Counted from the first letter of the stretch, positions 1 through 6,286 are shown. The stretch: DNA of 11,277 nt from CAYLSV01 sp964386435 (GCA_964386435.1 CAYLSV010000107.1:1-11277); one strand, 5' to 3'. Numbers and translations: made by a program. The notes: generated from the letters alone by a model not told the origin.

Positions 1-335
1 CCCCCCGCCCCCACAACAGCGGCCACTTCACCCTCGACGCCTGCGTCACCGACCAATTCGAGCAACAGCTCCGAGCCGTTTGCAACCTGCCCCTGGGCGA
101 CCCGGCCCTGCTGCCCGGCGGCACCGCGATGGCCAACCTCCTCGGCGACCTGTGGCAAGCCGGCGAACCCGACTGGCCCGCCGCCCTCGCCGACCCGCGG
201 GTCAAGCTCCACCTCTACGGCAAGACCGAGCCCCGCAAAGGCCGCAAAATGGGCCACCTCACCGCCACCGCCGACACGCCCGACGAGGCGGCCGGGCTGG
301 TCCGCGCTGCTCGCCAAAGGTTGATGACCCGCTGA
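1..335 (+). CDS. purK: N5-carboxyaminoimidazole ribonucleotide synthase PurK, C-terminal part (5' end outside window)
   Basis: This is the last ~110 codons of PurK, the ATP-grasp enzyme that carboxylates AIR to N5-CAIR in cytoplasmic purine biosynthesis. The open frame begins at base 3 and ends with TGA at 333-335. Visible PurK signatures are the HNSGH segment (bases 12-26), followed by DACVTDQFEQQLRA, the A-M-x-N-L-L-G-D stretch near 126-149, and the basic GRKMGHL segment near 241-261, all in the usual order for the C-terminal lid region. The ATP-binding core and the start lie upstream of the window, so completeness cannot be judged. The stop overlaps the ATG of the next small ORF by one base (TGATG), which suggests translational coupling. 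Identification rests on recognised family motifs; I consider it secure. Confidence 0.9.
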   Translation, partial: PRPHNSGHFTLDACVTDQFEQQLRAVCNLPLGDPALLPGGTAMANLLGDLWQAGEPDWPAALADPRVKLHLYGKTEPRKGRKMGHLTATADTPDEAAGLVRAARQRLMTR

Positions 336-481
336 TGCTGCCGCATGACGACGAACTGGCGGCGGGCGTGATCCTGCTCGGCCTCCACAGCGGTCTGCTT
401 GACGAGACGCGGGCTGTGTCATGGGCCGACTTCCACCTACACCTGCTCCGCACGATCGACAAGCTTTCCGCACGAATTTGA
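335..481 (+). CDS. Small hypothetical protein coupled to purK (48 aa)
   Basis: I do not recognise this short ORF. It starts at the ATG that overlaps the purK stop by one base (TGATG) and ends with TGA at 479-481. The predicted 48-residue product is acidic near its start (HDDE), then has a hydrophobic stretch (AAGVILLGLHSGLL) and a tryptophan-containing segment (SWADFHLHLLRTIDKL) that could form an amphipathic helix. There is no convincing signal peptide or full membrane helix. The stop-start overlap is the main reason to list it; a 147-base open frame by itself is unremarkable at this GC content. It could be a real small purK-operon protein or chance. Confidence 0.45.
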   Translation: MLPHDDELAAGVILLGLHSGLLDETRAVSWADFHLHLLRTIDKLSARI

Positions 482-518
482 CGCGAAACCACGCCGTGAA
501 TCATCCGACGGCCTCCAA

Positions 519-645
519 CTCAACCCGACGCGGACGCAGAAACAGCGTCTCGACAAGCGACGGCACAAGCAATGCCACGTGATCAAGCGGTTCTTCCGCC
601 GGATCAAGCAGGGTTGACGGGTGCGACGGCGATTTAGCCTACGAC
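519..645 (+). pseudogene. Decayed C-terminal tail of an IS5-type DDE transposase
   Basis: The frame starting at 519 reads through an RRHKQ-C-HVI-K-RFFRRI-K-Q pattern and reaches TGA at 615-617. IS5-family transposases end their DDE domain with an R(3)E(6)K signature inside RH.IERFF.RIKQFRR(I/V)ATRYDK. Here the signature Arg is Cys (TGC, 573-575), the catalytic Glu is Lys (AAG, 585-587) and the final Lys (606-608) is kept. The expected FRR reads Gly-stop-Arg, and the following (V)AT is recovered only by adding one base near 623-625. The substitutions look like CGC to TGC, GAG to AAG and CGA to TGA, the GC-to-AT transitions expected in unselected DNA. No terminal inverted repeats or upstream DDE residues were found, so only a scar remains. 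The rest of 482-815 holds nothing I can identify. Confidence 0.5.
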
Positions 646-821
646 CCGGCGGTGCAGCGAATGGCTTCGGCCGGCGGTTCGTATCGTGAGCGAGCGGGGC
701 GATTTGAAACCGCTGCCGGTCGTCGGTGGGGGCGATCCGACGGGGAACAACGGGCGAACCTTTGGAAAAGTGGCGGCAGCGGGTGTCCCTCGCCGGGTGC
801 TTCGCGTAAGTTGATGTGTTC

Positions 822-1880
822 ATGGGCCCGACGAACCTCGCGTTGCTGGAACTCTTCGAAGCCGACCAGGCGTTGCGCACGGCCCAGGAGCGGCTCGACG
901 CCGCGACCCGGAGCCTGCGGGTGCAGGGCCGGCGGGTGACGATGGCCGAAACGGCCGCCACCGAGAACAAGCAGGCGTCGATGGCCGCCCGCGGCCTCGC
1001 CGACAAGCTGCAGCTGGACCTCTCGGCCCGCGATCAGCACATCGAGAAGCTCCGCGATCAGCAGCAGAACTCGTCCGGCAACAAGGAGTACCAAGCCTTC
1101 CTTGTCGAGATCAACACGCAGAAGGAAGACCGCAACAAGGTCGAGGAGCAGGTGCTGGCGGCCATGGGCGACGCCGAAACGAAGCAGGCGGCGCTGGCCA
1201 CGGCCGAGACGGCGCTTGGCGAAGAGAAGAACAAGCTGGCGGAGTTGGAGGCGACGAACGCGACGCAGGTGGCCGAGCTTCAGGCCGAGGTCGAGAAGCT
1301 GCAGCCGCGGCGTGACACGGCCGCCGAGGCCACCCCGGCGGCGGCGCGGCAGGCGTTCGAGCGGCTCGTGGAGCGGTACGACGGCGAGGCCATGGCCCCG
1401 CTGGAGATGCCCGACGCCCGGCGGATGGAGTATTTCTGCGGCGCCTGCAACCGCGAGCTGATGGTCGACGCCTACAACCGCTTGGCCGTGCGTGACGCGA
1501 TGGTGACGTGCCCGAGTTGTGATCGGCTGCTGTTCATCCCGACGAGCCTGACGCCGGAGCAGGCGGTGCCGAAGAAGAAAAAGGCCGTCCGCAAGAAGGC
1601 GGCAAAGACGGCGAGCAAGAAGGCGGCCCGCCCGGTGCCGACCACGCTCAAGCCGATCCTCAGCAACGCCTCGGCCGAGTCGCTGCGGGAGGCGGAAGTG
1701 CGGGGCACGGAGTCCGTAACGTGCGAAGTCAGCGTCGATGGCAAGGCGGCCGGCGAGTTCGAGGCCGTGTCGAAAGACGACTTCGAGCGCCGCGTCTTGG
1801 CGGCCGCCCAGGCGCAGGACGTGGAATCGAAAATCGTCATCACCAGCCGCCAAGCCGGCGATGACGCAACCGCCTCTTGA
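822..1880 (+). CDS. Coiled-coil protein with C4 zinc ribbon (CT398/CdsZ-like, zf-RING_7) and a C-terminal extension
   Basis: The protein has about 352 residues from ATG 822; a GTG at 816 in the same frame would add two, and an in-frame TAA at 807 bars anything longer. Roughly the first 180 residues are Ala/Glu/Lys/Gln-rich heptads, forming a long antiparallel coiled-coil hairpin. A C4 zinc ribbon follows, with CxxC pairs at about residues 206/209 and 230/233. This order matches the DUF164/CT398 family, widespread proteins thought to be chaperone- or scaffold-like; in Chlamydia the homologue CdsZ supports type III secretion. After the ribbon the usual protein ends, but here there is a Lys/Ala-rich linker (KKKKAVRKKAAKTASKKAA) and a further ~75 residues that may form a small beta/alpha domain. 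No Shine-Dalgarno site is obvious. The biochemical role is unknown. Confidence 0.75.
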   Translation: MGPTNLALLELFEADQALRTAQERLDAATRSLRVQGRRVTMAETAATENKQASMAARGLADKLQLDLSARDQHIEKLRDQQQNSSGNKEYQAFLVEINTQKEDRNKVEEQVLAAMGDAETKQAALATAETALGEEKNKLAELEATNATQVAELQAEVEKLQPRRDTAAEATPAAARQAFERLVERYDGEAMAPLEMPDARRMEYFCGACNRELMVDAYNRLAVRDAMVTCPSCDRLLFIPTSLTPEQAVPKKKKAVRKKAAKTASKKAARPVPTTLKPILSNASAESLREAEVRGTESVTCEVSVDGKAAGEFEAVSKDDFERRVLAAAQAQDVESKIVITSRQAGDDATAS

Positions 1881-1887
1881 GACATCC

Positions 1888-1912
1888 CCGGCTTCGAGAC
1901 GTCGCCGGTTTT
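1888..1912. terminator. Weak candidate terminator between convergent genes
   Basis: CCGGC (1888-1892) and GCCGG (1904-1908) can pair as a five-base stem with an 11-base loop, followed by TTTT (1909-1912). The position is right, since the plus-strand zinc-ribbon gene ends at 1880 and the minus-strand iron-binding gene ends at 1911. The stem is short and the T-tract runs into the neighbouring stop codon, so support is modest. Confidence 0.3.
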
Positions 1913-2921
1913 ACCGCCAGCCGGCACGGTCCATGAGGCGGACGGCTTCGACATTGTTCTCGCCCAGAGCGGCGGCGTTAACGTCGTCGCCCTTGAACTC
2001 GCCGAAGCCTTCCAGCACCGGGTGCAGCGGGACGCCGTCGACGGCCGGGTACTCGAAGTTGCCGCCGGCGAGGATCTGCTGGGCTTCGTCGGAGAGCAGG
2101 AATGCCAGGAACTTCTCGGCGTTCTCGCGGTTGGGGGCGCTCTTGACAATGCCCGCGCCGCTGACGTTGACATGGGCGCCGCGACCGTCTTGGTCGGGGA
2201 AGATCAGCTGAACTTTCTCGGCCACGGCCCGGTCGGCGGCGTCATCGCTGGCGAGCAGGCGGGCGAAGTAATAGTGATTCGCGACGGCCACATCACCCTC
2301 GCCGGCGGCCAGGGCGCGGATCTGGTCGGTGTCGCCGCCTTGCGGCGTGCGGGCGAGATTGTTGACGAGTTGCTCGACAAAGTCGCTTGTCGCGTCCTCG
2401 CCAAGCGTCTCGATCATCGCGGCGACGAGGGATTGGTTGTAAATGTTCGAGCTCGATCGGATCAGCACCCGCCCATCCATCGCCGGCTCGGCCAAATCGG
2501 CGTAGCTCGTCACGCGGTCGGCCTCCACCCGCTCCGGGGCGATGAAGATCACGCGGACCCGCTTGGTCAGTGAAACCCATAGATCGTCCGGGTGCCGCAG
2601 GTGATCGGCGACGCGGCCGGTGACGGCATCGTTCTTGATCGGGGCGAACAGACCCGCCTCCACCGCCTGCTGCAGCCGGCCGGCGTCAACGGTGATGAAC
2701 ACGTCGGCCGCCGACAGATCGCCTTCCCGCCGCAGCCGGGCCAGCAGGGTGTCGGAGTCGCCCTCCAGCACGTTCACCTCGATGCCGGTCTGCTCCGTGA
2801 ACTTTTCGTGCAGGGCGTCGTCGGTGTCGTAGTGGCGGGCGGAGTAAACGTTCACAACTTCCTGCCCGAGGGCCGGGGCGGCCAGGAGCAGGGCGAACAC
2901 GAGGGCGAGGGGGCGAAGCAT
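1911..2921 (-). CDS. Fe(III) ABC transporter periplasmic-binding protein (FbpA/FutA/IdiA family)
   Basis: This is a 336-residue solute-binding protein that captures ferric iron for an ABC importer. It begins with a signal peptide (hydrophobic LALVFALLLAAPALG, likely cleaved near residues 19-20). The iron site of the FutA subgroup can be read directly: RHY with His30 and Tyr31, Tyr161 in NIYNQS, and the paired Tyr217-Tyr218 in HYYFAR. This is the His plus four-Tyr arrangement known for cyanobacterial FutA proteins. Length and motif order are normal. The start is supported by an AAAGGAA ribosome site seven or eight bases before the ATG. No permease or ATPase gene is in the window, so the partner transporter must be elsewhere. 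It follows the 92-aa gene by 35 bases on the same strand and may share its transcript. No convincing Fur box was seen. Confidence 0.9.
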   Translation of the reverse strand: MLRPLALVFALLLAAPALGQEVVNVYSARHYDTDDALHEKFTEQTGIEVNVLEGDSDTLLARLRREGDLSAADVFITVDAGRLQQAVEAGLFAPIKNDAVTGRVADHLRHPDDLWVSLTKRVRVIFIAPERVEADRVTSYADLAEPAMDGRVLIRSSSNIYNQSLVAAMIETLGEDATSDFVEQLVNNLARTPQGGDTDQIRALAAGEGDVAVANHYYFARLLASDDAADRAVAEKVQLIFPDQDGRGAHVNVSGAGIVKSAPNRENAEKFLAFLLSDEAQQILAGGNFEYPAVDGVPLHPVLEGFGEFKGDDVNAAALGENNVEAVRLMDRAGWR

Positions 2922-2956
2922 CGGCGGTTCCTTTCGTTGAGATGCCGTCGCAGAAT

Positions 2957-3235
2957 CTAGCGTGAGTCTCGATCGGCGTCAACGCTTGGCACCAGTGCGG
3001 CGAATAGTGCGGCGTACTCCGGCCGCGATTGCCGCAGGTAACTGGCCCGCTCGACTTCCCAGTAATACTCCTCCGCTTGTGCGGACTCACTTGCAATGAG
3101 GTCTGGCACGTTGTGGACGTGGTCGCTTTCGCAGAAGCACTGCTCCGCGTCACCCGCGGTCGCGGCAGCCCGGATGTTCAGCAGGGCTTGCGTGAGGATG
3201 CGGTGATACAGCGCGGAACGGTGTTTCAGCGGCAC
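2957..3235 (-). CDS. Hypothetical protein (92 aa) immediately downstream of the methyltransferase
   Basis: I cannot assign a function. The GTG start at 3235 lies three bases after the methyltransferase stop (TGA-TCC-GTG), so the two are almost certainly cotranslated. The predicted soluble 92-residue protein has an alpha-helical start (YHRILTQALLNIRAAA), a CFCESDHVHNVPDLI segment with two Cys and two His, then a Tyr/Trp-rich EEYYWEVERASYLRQ stretch. The CxC and HxH residues could suggest metal binding, but a binding site is not established. The non-repetitive, mixed composition and tight coupling argue for a real gene rather than chance. It is too small and lacks the motifs to be a restriction endonuclease of a known class. 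Confidence 0.65.
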   Translation of the reverse strand: MPLKHRSALYHRILTQALLNIRAAATAGDAEQCFCESDHVHNVPDLIASESAQAEEYYWEVERASYLRQSRPEYAALFAALVPSVDADRDSR

Positions 3236-3238
3236 GGA

Positions 3239-4021
3239 TCATCTTTGCCGCCGCGGGGCCCGCCGGCTTGGCACCGGACTTTCCGGTGCCGGCTTGCGGA
3301 AGATCAGCAAATGGTTGAAGCCCCGCAGGTGGTAATTGCCCTCGTCGGCCGCCTGGCGGTAGTTGCCTTGGGCGAGGGTCTTGTTCCGCCGGACCACGGC
3401 GACCCAATCGACCGGCTCCAGCTCCGCCGCCCGCAGCATCGCCCACAGCTCGAAGCCCAGGGCGTGGAACGTGCCGCCGGTCTTGTTGTGCTGGTAGCTG
3501 TCGGAGACGTAGATTGCCACGTGCCCGCCAGGTGCGGCGACGCGGGCCATCTCGCCCACAGCGTCGTGCATCGCCCCGTAGTACGACCCGTCCGCCGCCG
3601 GCAGCTTGCCGATGTCGCGGGGATCGTCCCCATAATCAAGGTGCGTCGAGTAAGGCGGATCGGCGAACACCAGCGCCGCCTTCCCCGTCAACTCCGCCGG
3701 CAGGTTCCGCGCATCGCGGTTGAAAATGTCCTTACGAATCGGGTGCACGTCGTACCCGAGCCCCCGCCGATCCAAATCGCGGGCGACATCCAGCGTCGTC
3801 CCGCTGCCACAGAACGGATCAATGACAAGGTCCTTCGCCGCCGTGTACTTCTGCACCAGGTTCCACACGACGTAGGAGGGCGTTGCCCCCGCATACCCCT
3901 TCACCCCCTGCTGCCGCCCGCCGTAGTCCTGCGAGGGAAAATCCCAAAGCGTCGTGACCTGCCGCGTCGGCATCGCCGGCCGAGGCCGCTTCTTCTTCGC
4001 CACTCGGTACTCGCTACTCAT
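3239..4021 (-). CDS. Orphan DNA (adenine-N6 or cytosine-N4) methyltransferase
   Basis: A 260-residue S-adenosylmethionine-dependent methylase of amino groups in DNA. The SAM-binding motif DPFCGSGTT is at residues 68-76 and the catalytic DPPY at 121-124, so the order is motif I then IV, 45 residues apart. The C-terminus carries RGFNHLLIFRKP, a strand common at the end of DNA methylases. The Lys/Arg-rich N-terminus and the short gap between motifs leave little room for a large target-recognition domain. No endonuclease gene is adjacent, hence 'orphan'; recognition sequence and purpose are unknown. ATG 4021 lies inside a TCGCTACTCA repeat, while GTG 4003 in the same frame would give a product starting MAKKKRPRP and may be the true start. 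An RNA methylase of similar fold is less likely but not excluded. The mobile element begins 19 bases upstream. Confidence 0.8.
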   Translation of the reverse strand: MSSEYRVAKKKRPRPAMPTRQVTTLWDFPSQDYGGRQQGVKGYAGATPSYVVWNLVQKYTAAKDLVIDPFCGSGTTLDVARDLDRRGLGYDVHPIRKDIFNRDARNLPAELTGKAALVFADPPYSTHLDYGDDPRDIGKLPAADGSYYGAMHDAVGEMARVAAPGGHVAIYVSDSYQHNKTGGTFHALGFELWAMLRAAELEPVDWVAVVRRNKTLAQGNYRQAADEGNYHLRGFNHLLIFRKPAPESPVPSRRAPRRQR

Positions 4022-4034
4022 CAGTCGCTACTCA
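4011..4034. repeat. Short direct repeat TCGCTACTCA (two copies) at the methyltransferase start
   Basis: TCGCTACTCA occurs at 4011-4020 and again at 4025-4034, with a degenerate third unit (ACTCGGTAC) just before. Such low-complexity units look intergenic rather than coding and cast doubt on the first codons of the methyltransferase frame. Confidence 0.6.
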
Positions 4035-4039
4035 ACGAT

Positions 4040-4057
4040 TACCCCCGGCCGGACTCG
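4040..4057. repeat. Left attachment site (partial copy of tRNA 3' end)
   Basis: TACCCCCGGCCGGACTCG is identical to 7696-7713. It corresponds to tRNA nucleotides from the discriminator base back into the T-loop. Base 4039 (T versus G) and bases from 4058 (CAC versus AAC) differ, so identity stops sharply at 18 bp. Host DNA lies to the left. Confidence 0.9.
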
Positions 4058-4227
4058 CACAACCGGCGAGTTCTGGGGAAGTTTTAGCACCCGCCGCCGT
4101 GGCCGGTGCAGAAACCGGTGCAGATGACGGCCTCGCCGAGGTCGTCGCCAGTTGGCCGGGCCTGCCGCAGCGGGTCCGGCGGTCTGTGTTGCGCCTCGTG
4201 CGTCAACGAAAGGAGCCCACATCATGA
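4057..4227 (+). other. Detached 3' coding segment of the integrase gene (joined to int only in the circular form)
   Basis: If the two 18-bp repeats recombine, the integrase frame (…GTA CCC CCG GCC GGA CTC) passes through the repeat and continues here as GCA CAA CCG and so on, open for 56 codons, then stops at TGA 4225-4227. That stop overlaps the ATG of rhh1 (4224-4226) as ATGA. The second half (GLAEVVASWPGLPQRVRRSV, then LRLVRQRK) reads like an amphipathic protein tail, and 22 of the 25 codons from 4129 to 4203 end in G or C, as in the neighbouring genes. In the integrated state this segment has no start of its own. The reading is inferred from frame and context. A chance open frame is possible at this GC content, but the exact ATGA junction argues against it. 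Confidence 0.65.
4104..4122. promoter_or_regulatory. Left arm-type repeats, probable integrase or Xis binding sites (two CGGTGCA units)
   Basis: CGGTGCA occurs at 4104-4110 and 4116-4122, a 12-base period. The 19-base block CGGTGCAGAAACCGGTGCA is identical to 7552-7570 near the other end of the element. It lies 47 bases inside the left att repeat, where tyrosine recombinases usually keep arm-type sites. Confidence 0.65.
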
Positions 4228-4568
4228 GCATCAACCAATCGGCCAACCTTGGGGTGGCGGAACATCTGGACGTAAGCCCCGCTGGCGGTCGGTCGGAGTC
4301 GCCGACGCGGCCGGGCGACAGTGCGGCGGCGACGGGGACGCAGACCGACCGGCGGCGGGGCGGCCCCACTGGTGGGCGGGAGGAAGAGCCGGAGCGTCCG
4401 GCCGAGGACACGCCGGCCAAGCCCCGCCGCATCGGCGTGACCGTGGGTGCCTCCGCGGCCGTCGAGCTCGAACAACTCGCCGAGGCGTCGGGCATGGTGC
4501 GGAATCACTTTTTCGCGGCGGCGCTGCTCAAAGGTGCTCGATGGCTCGGGAACGGGTTGAGCGGATGA
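4224..4568 (+). CDS. Putative ribbon-helix-helix accessory protein of the element (rhh1, 114 aa)
   Basis: The ATG at 4224 is preceded by a strong GAAAGGAG ribosome site, giving 114 residues. The first ~65 are polar, Gly/Pro/Arg-rich and probably disordered. The C-terminal ~45 follow a ribbon-helix-helix-like pattern: strand RRIGVTV, helix ASAAVELEQLAEASG, then helix VRNHFFAAALLKGARWL. Such proteins bind DNA as dimers and serve as plasmid copy-control, partition or relaxosome accessory factors. It precedes rep, so a role in controlling replication or helping Rep is plausible. Its start codon overlaps the stop of the circular-form integrase frame (ATGA), and its ribosome site would lie in integrase coding sequence. 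No convincing promoter was seen between 4057 and 4224. The fold assignment is by pattern only. Confidence 0.65.
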   Translation: MSINQSANLGVAEHLDVSPAGGRSESPTRPGDSAAATGTQTDRRRGGPTGGREEEPERPAEDTPAKPRRIGVTVGASAAVELEQLAEASGMVRNHFFAAALLKGARWLGNGLSG

Positions 4569-4897
4569 GGACGACGGATGGTGACGAATGCCCTACCGGC
4601 TCGGGGCGCTGTGAGCCGGCAAGAAAGAAGCCCGCTCGGTGTAGACGCACCGAACGGGCTCAACAGAAAGAAGTGCACATGAACCCTACGACAGGTGGTC
4701 CAGACGGTCCAGTACTCGCGGGTGCAAGACACCCTCTCTTCGATGGCAATGGGCAGGGATTGAAACAATCCGGGAGTGACCAAGCCCGGCGGCGTGCCCC
4801 CGCTTTACGCGGGGGTCGCCGGCGGCAAGGCTCGTCCGTCCTGCCCCCGTCTTCTGCTGCGAACGCAGTTCCCAGACTTGATTCAGAAGAGGATAAC
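4569..4897 (+). other. Structured 329-bp region before rep: candidate rolling-circle origin or regulatory leader
   Basis: No gene is called here. An open frame with ATG at 4679 runs into rep, but it is rich in codons unlike the rest of the element (TTA, AGA, ACA, GTA, TCA), so it is probably not translated. Four inverted repeats are present: a 13-base stem at 4629-4660; GGGTG/CACCC at 4720-4734 followed by TCTCTT; GGATTG-AAA-CAATCC at 4757-4771; and CCCCCGC-TTTAC-GCGGGGG at 4797-4815, which GC pairs extend with a bulge to about 4787-4824. A direct repeat GGTCCAG lies near 4698-4713. Rolling-circle plasmids commonly carry the double-strand origin or copy-control RNA just upstream of rep, so this is the best candidate for either. 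A nick site cannot be recognised. Confidence 0.5.
4629..4660. repeat. 13-bp inverted repeat with 6-base loop; terminator-like on the minus strand
   Basis: AGCCCGCTCGGTG (4629-4641) pairs with CACCGAACGGGCT (4648-4660) with one C-A mismatch around loop TAGACG. Read on the minus strand the hairpin is followed by TCTTTCTT, resembling an intrinsic terminator, which would fit the end of a countertranscript. On the plus strand no T-tract follows, so there it is a stem in the rep leader. Confidence 0.6.
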
Positions 4898-5923
4898 GTG
4901 ACGGCCAAGCTCTCGGCCGCTGTCGATGCGGTGCCCACCGGCAATTGGTACGTGACGCCGCACCGCTGTGACTGCCGCACCTGCCCCGAGTGCTCAAAGC
5001 AACTCGGCTTCCGTCTGCGGCGGAACATCATCAGGAAGCAAAAAGCAGAAGACTTCTTCAAGTGTCCCGTCCTCCTGACGCTCACGGTGGACCGCAAAAA
5101 CTTCCGGCGAGCACCCCAAGCTCACCGGCACATTACAGCAGAACGCCACGTCGCCCGATTGATGCGGCGGCTCGGTATCGAACGGTGGTTCTGGATTCTC
5201 GAGTTCCAAGGTAAGACCGGCGAGGGCTGGCCGCACTGGCACGTCCTGATTGATCTGGACGGGCAGGATCTCGGGTTGCTCCGGCAGCGCTCTTGGAGGA
5301 TCTGGCGGGATGAATGGCGTGTCGGTGGGATTGACCTGCCCCACCCCGACAAGTTCGGCGATGCCGTGCACGCTATCAACTACGCCACAAAGTACGTCAT
5401 GAAGCAGCCTGACGGCGGCTACCCGCTCTGGGTGCTTAACAGCCGCCGCCGCATCCGCTTCGTGGGCGGCTGCCGGAAGCTCGGCCCGCTGGTGAGCGAG
5501 CGGCCGGCAGCCGAAACGCCAGACCAGACGAACGAAGATGTCGACGACAACGGCACAGCAGGTTGCCGCCCGTTGATCGACCGGATGGCCGGCTGCGGCG
5601 AGTTCTCCCGCCTCTGGTGCGAGGTGAGCGACCCCGCCACCGGCGAGGTGAAGCTCTCGTACAAGTGCCTGCTGCCTCTGCCCGCCGATGACGTGCTGGC
5701 CGCGGCGAAGGTGGACGGCTCGTTCACCGCGAAGATCACGGACCACTTCAACCGCACCTCCCGATTGATCCGCCCGAGAAGGCCTGGATACGTCGGGCTC
5801 GATCCCGAGGCGGCCGGCCTCGACCTGCTCGGGTTGCCCCAGCGGCTTGAGCGACGACGGCGGAAGCTCCTGGCGGACAACAAATTTCTCCGTCGGAAGG
5901 CAATGGTGCGGGAAAGCGCTTGA
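4898..5923 (+). CDS. HUH-superfamily rolling-circle replication initiator (Rep)
   Basis: Predicted 341-residue relaxase-like replication protein, which nicks one strand at the origin and stays covalently bound through tyrosine. Visible motifs: motif 1 LLTLTVD (residues 59-65), the HUH metal motif WPHWHV with His113 and His115, and motif 3 NYATKYVMK with probable nucleophile Tyr162 and Lys165. An N-terminal HxCxCxxCPxC cluster (His22, Cys24, Cys26, Cys29, Cys32) is likely to bind zinc. The C-terminal ~120 residues are basic and unassigned. I chose GTG 4898 because AGAAGAGGA sits four bases upstream and codon usage changes there; ATG 4679 would add 73 residues of unlikely composition. The stop overlaps the -35 of the next promoter. 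A transposase of the HUH class is less likely given the plasmid-like context. Confidence 0.83.
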   Translation: MTAKLSAAVDAVPTGNWYVTPHRCDCRTCPECSKQLGFRLRRNIIRKQKAEDFFKCPVLLTLTVDRKNFRRAPQAHRHITAERHVARLMRRLGIERWFWILEFQGKTGEGWPHWHVLIDLDGQDLGLLRQRSWRIWRDEWRVGGIDLPHPDKFGDAVHAINYATKYVMKQPDGGYPLWVLNSRRRIRFVGGCRKLGPLVSERPAAETPDQTNEDVDDNGTAGCRPLIDRMAGCGEFSRLWCEVSDPATGEVKLSYKCLLPLPADDVLAAAKVDGSFTAKITDHFNRTSRLIRPRRPGYVGLDPEAAGLDLLGLPQRLERRRRKLLADNKFLRRKAMVRESA

Positions 5924-5948
5924 CGTCGCCTAAGCGGGGCTGTATCTT
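5920..5948 (+). promoter_or_regulatory. Sigma-70-type promoter for rhh2-xis-int
   Basis: TTGACG (5920-5925) and TATCTT (5943-5948) are separated by exactly 17 bases. The -35 overlaps the rep stop codon, and the expected start lies about 25 bases before the rhh2 ATG. This is the clearest promoter in the element. Sequences downstream (CCATGCATCAGG, 5961-5972) could be an operator for the ribbon-helix-helix product, but this is a guess. Confidence 0.6.
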
Positions 5949-5980
5949 CCTGCTAAAGTTCCATGCATCAGGAGTAAGCG

Positions 5981-6286
5981 ATGAGCAAAAGCACTAAGTT
6001 TCAGGTCGTGCTGGATGACGAGACGGCGGATCGCTTGGAGGCGATGTCCGCAGCGCTTCGGATCCCAAAATCAACGTTGATCGCCTCCCTCGTCGGCGGG
6101 GCACTCGACACCCCCGACCTGCTGCAGGCTTGGATGACAGCCGCGTTCCGCCGCATGAAGCAGGAGAGGAACGAGTTGATTGACGAGTGGGCGGAACGCG
6201 GCGCACCCGTCGAGGACTTGAACGCCATGGGGCGGGGGGAGATCGACCCGGAGAAGTACGATCCTCGCACGGGGGGTGACTCATGA
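5981..6286 (+). CDS. Ribbon-helix-helix (CopG/Arc-like) DNA-binding protein (rhh2, 101 aa)
   Basis: A 101-residue protein whose first ~50 residues match the ribbon-helix-helix pattern: strand KFQVVLDDETADRLEAM (strand then helix A), followed by LRIPKSTLIASLVGGAL, where the S/T before the second helix and the hydrophobic spacing are typical. The C-terminal half is a charged helix (WMTAAFRRMKQERNELIDEW) that may mediate oligomerisation. Such proteins usually repress their own promoter. As first gene after the 5920-5948 promoter it is the obvious candidate regulator of xis and int, and of rep in the circular form. The ribosome site AGGAG lies seven bases before the ATG. The gene ends in an ATGA overlap with xis, indicating coupled translation. 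DNA target and ligand are unknown. Confidence 0.75.
   Translation: MSKSTKFQVVLDDETADRLEAMSAALRIPKSTLIASLVGGALDTPDLLQAWMTAAFRRMKQERNELIDEWAERGAPVEDLNAMGRGEIDPEKYDPRTGGDS

Noticed and set aside
639..1853. Long minus-strand open frame opposite the zinc-ribbon gene
   Set aside because: Arg/Leu/Gly-rich composition typical of an antisense frame in GC-rich DNA; the plus strand has clear domain structure.
1878..1908. Near-repeat TGAGACATCCCCGG / CGAGACGTCGCCGG
   Set aside because: Imperfect over 14 bases, no further copies; probably chance or part of the weak terminator.
3029..4087. Long plus-strand open frame opposite the methyltransferase
   Set aside because: Shadow of a gene with unmistakable SAM and DPPY motifs; the predicted product has no recognisable pattern.
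4757..4771. GATTGAAAC, resembling the end of some CRISPR repeats
   Set aside because: Single copy, no spacer array or cas genes; better read as a small inverted repeat.
4106..4897. Upstream extension of rep to GTG 4106 or ATG 4679
   Set aside because: Overlaps rhh1 in another frame, includes the arm repeats and hairpins, and uses codons unlike the element's genes. GTG 4898 has a well-placed AGAAGAGGA site.
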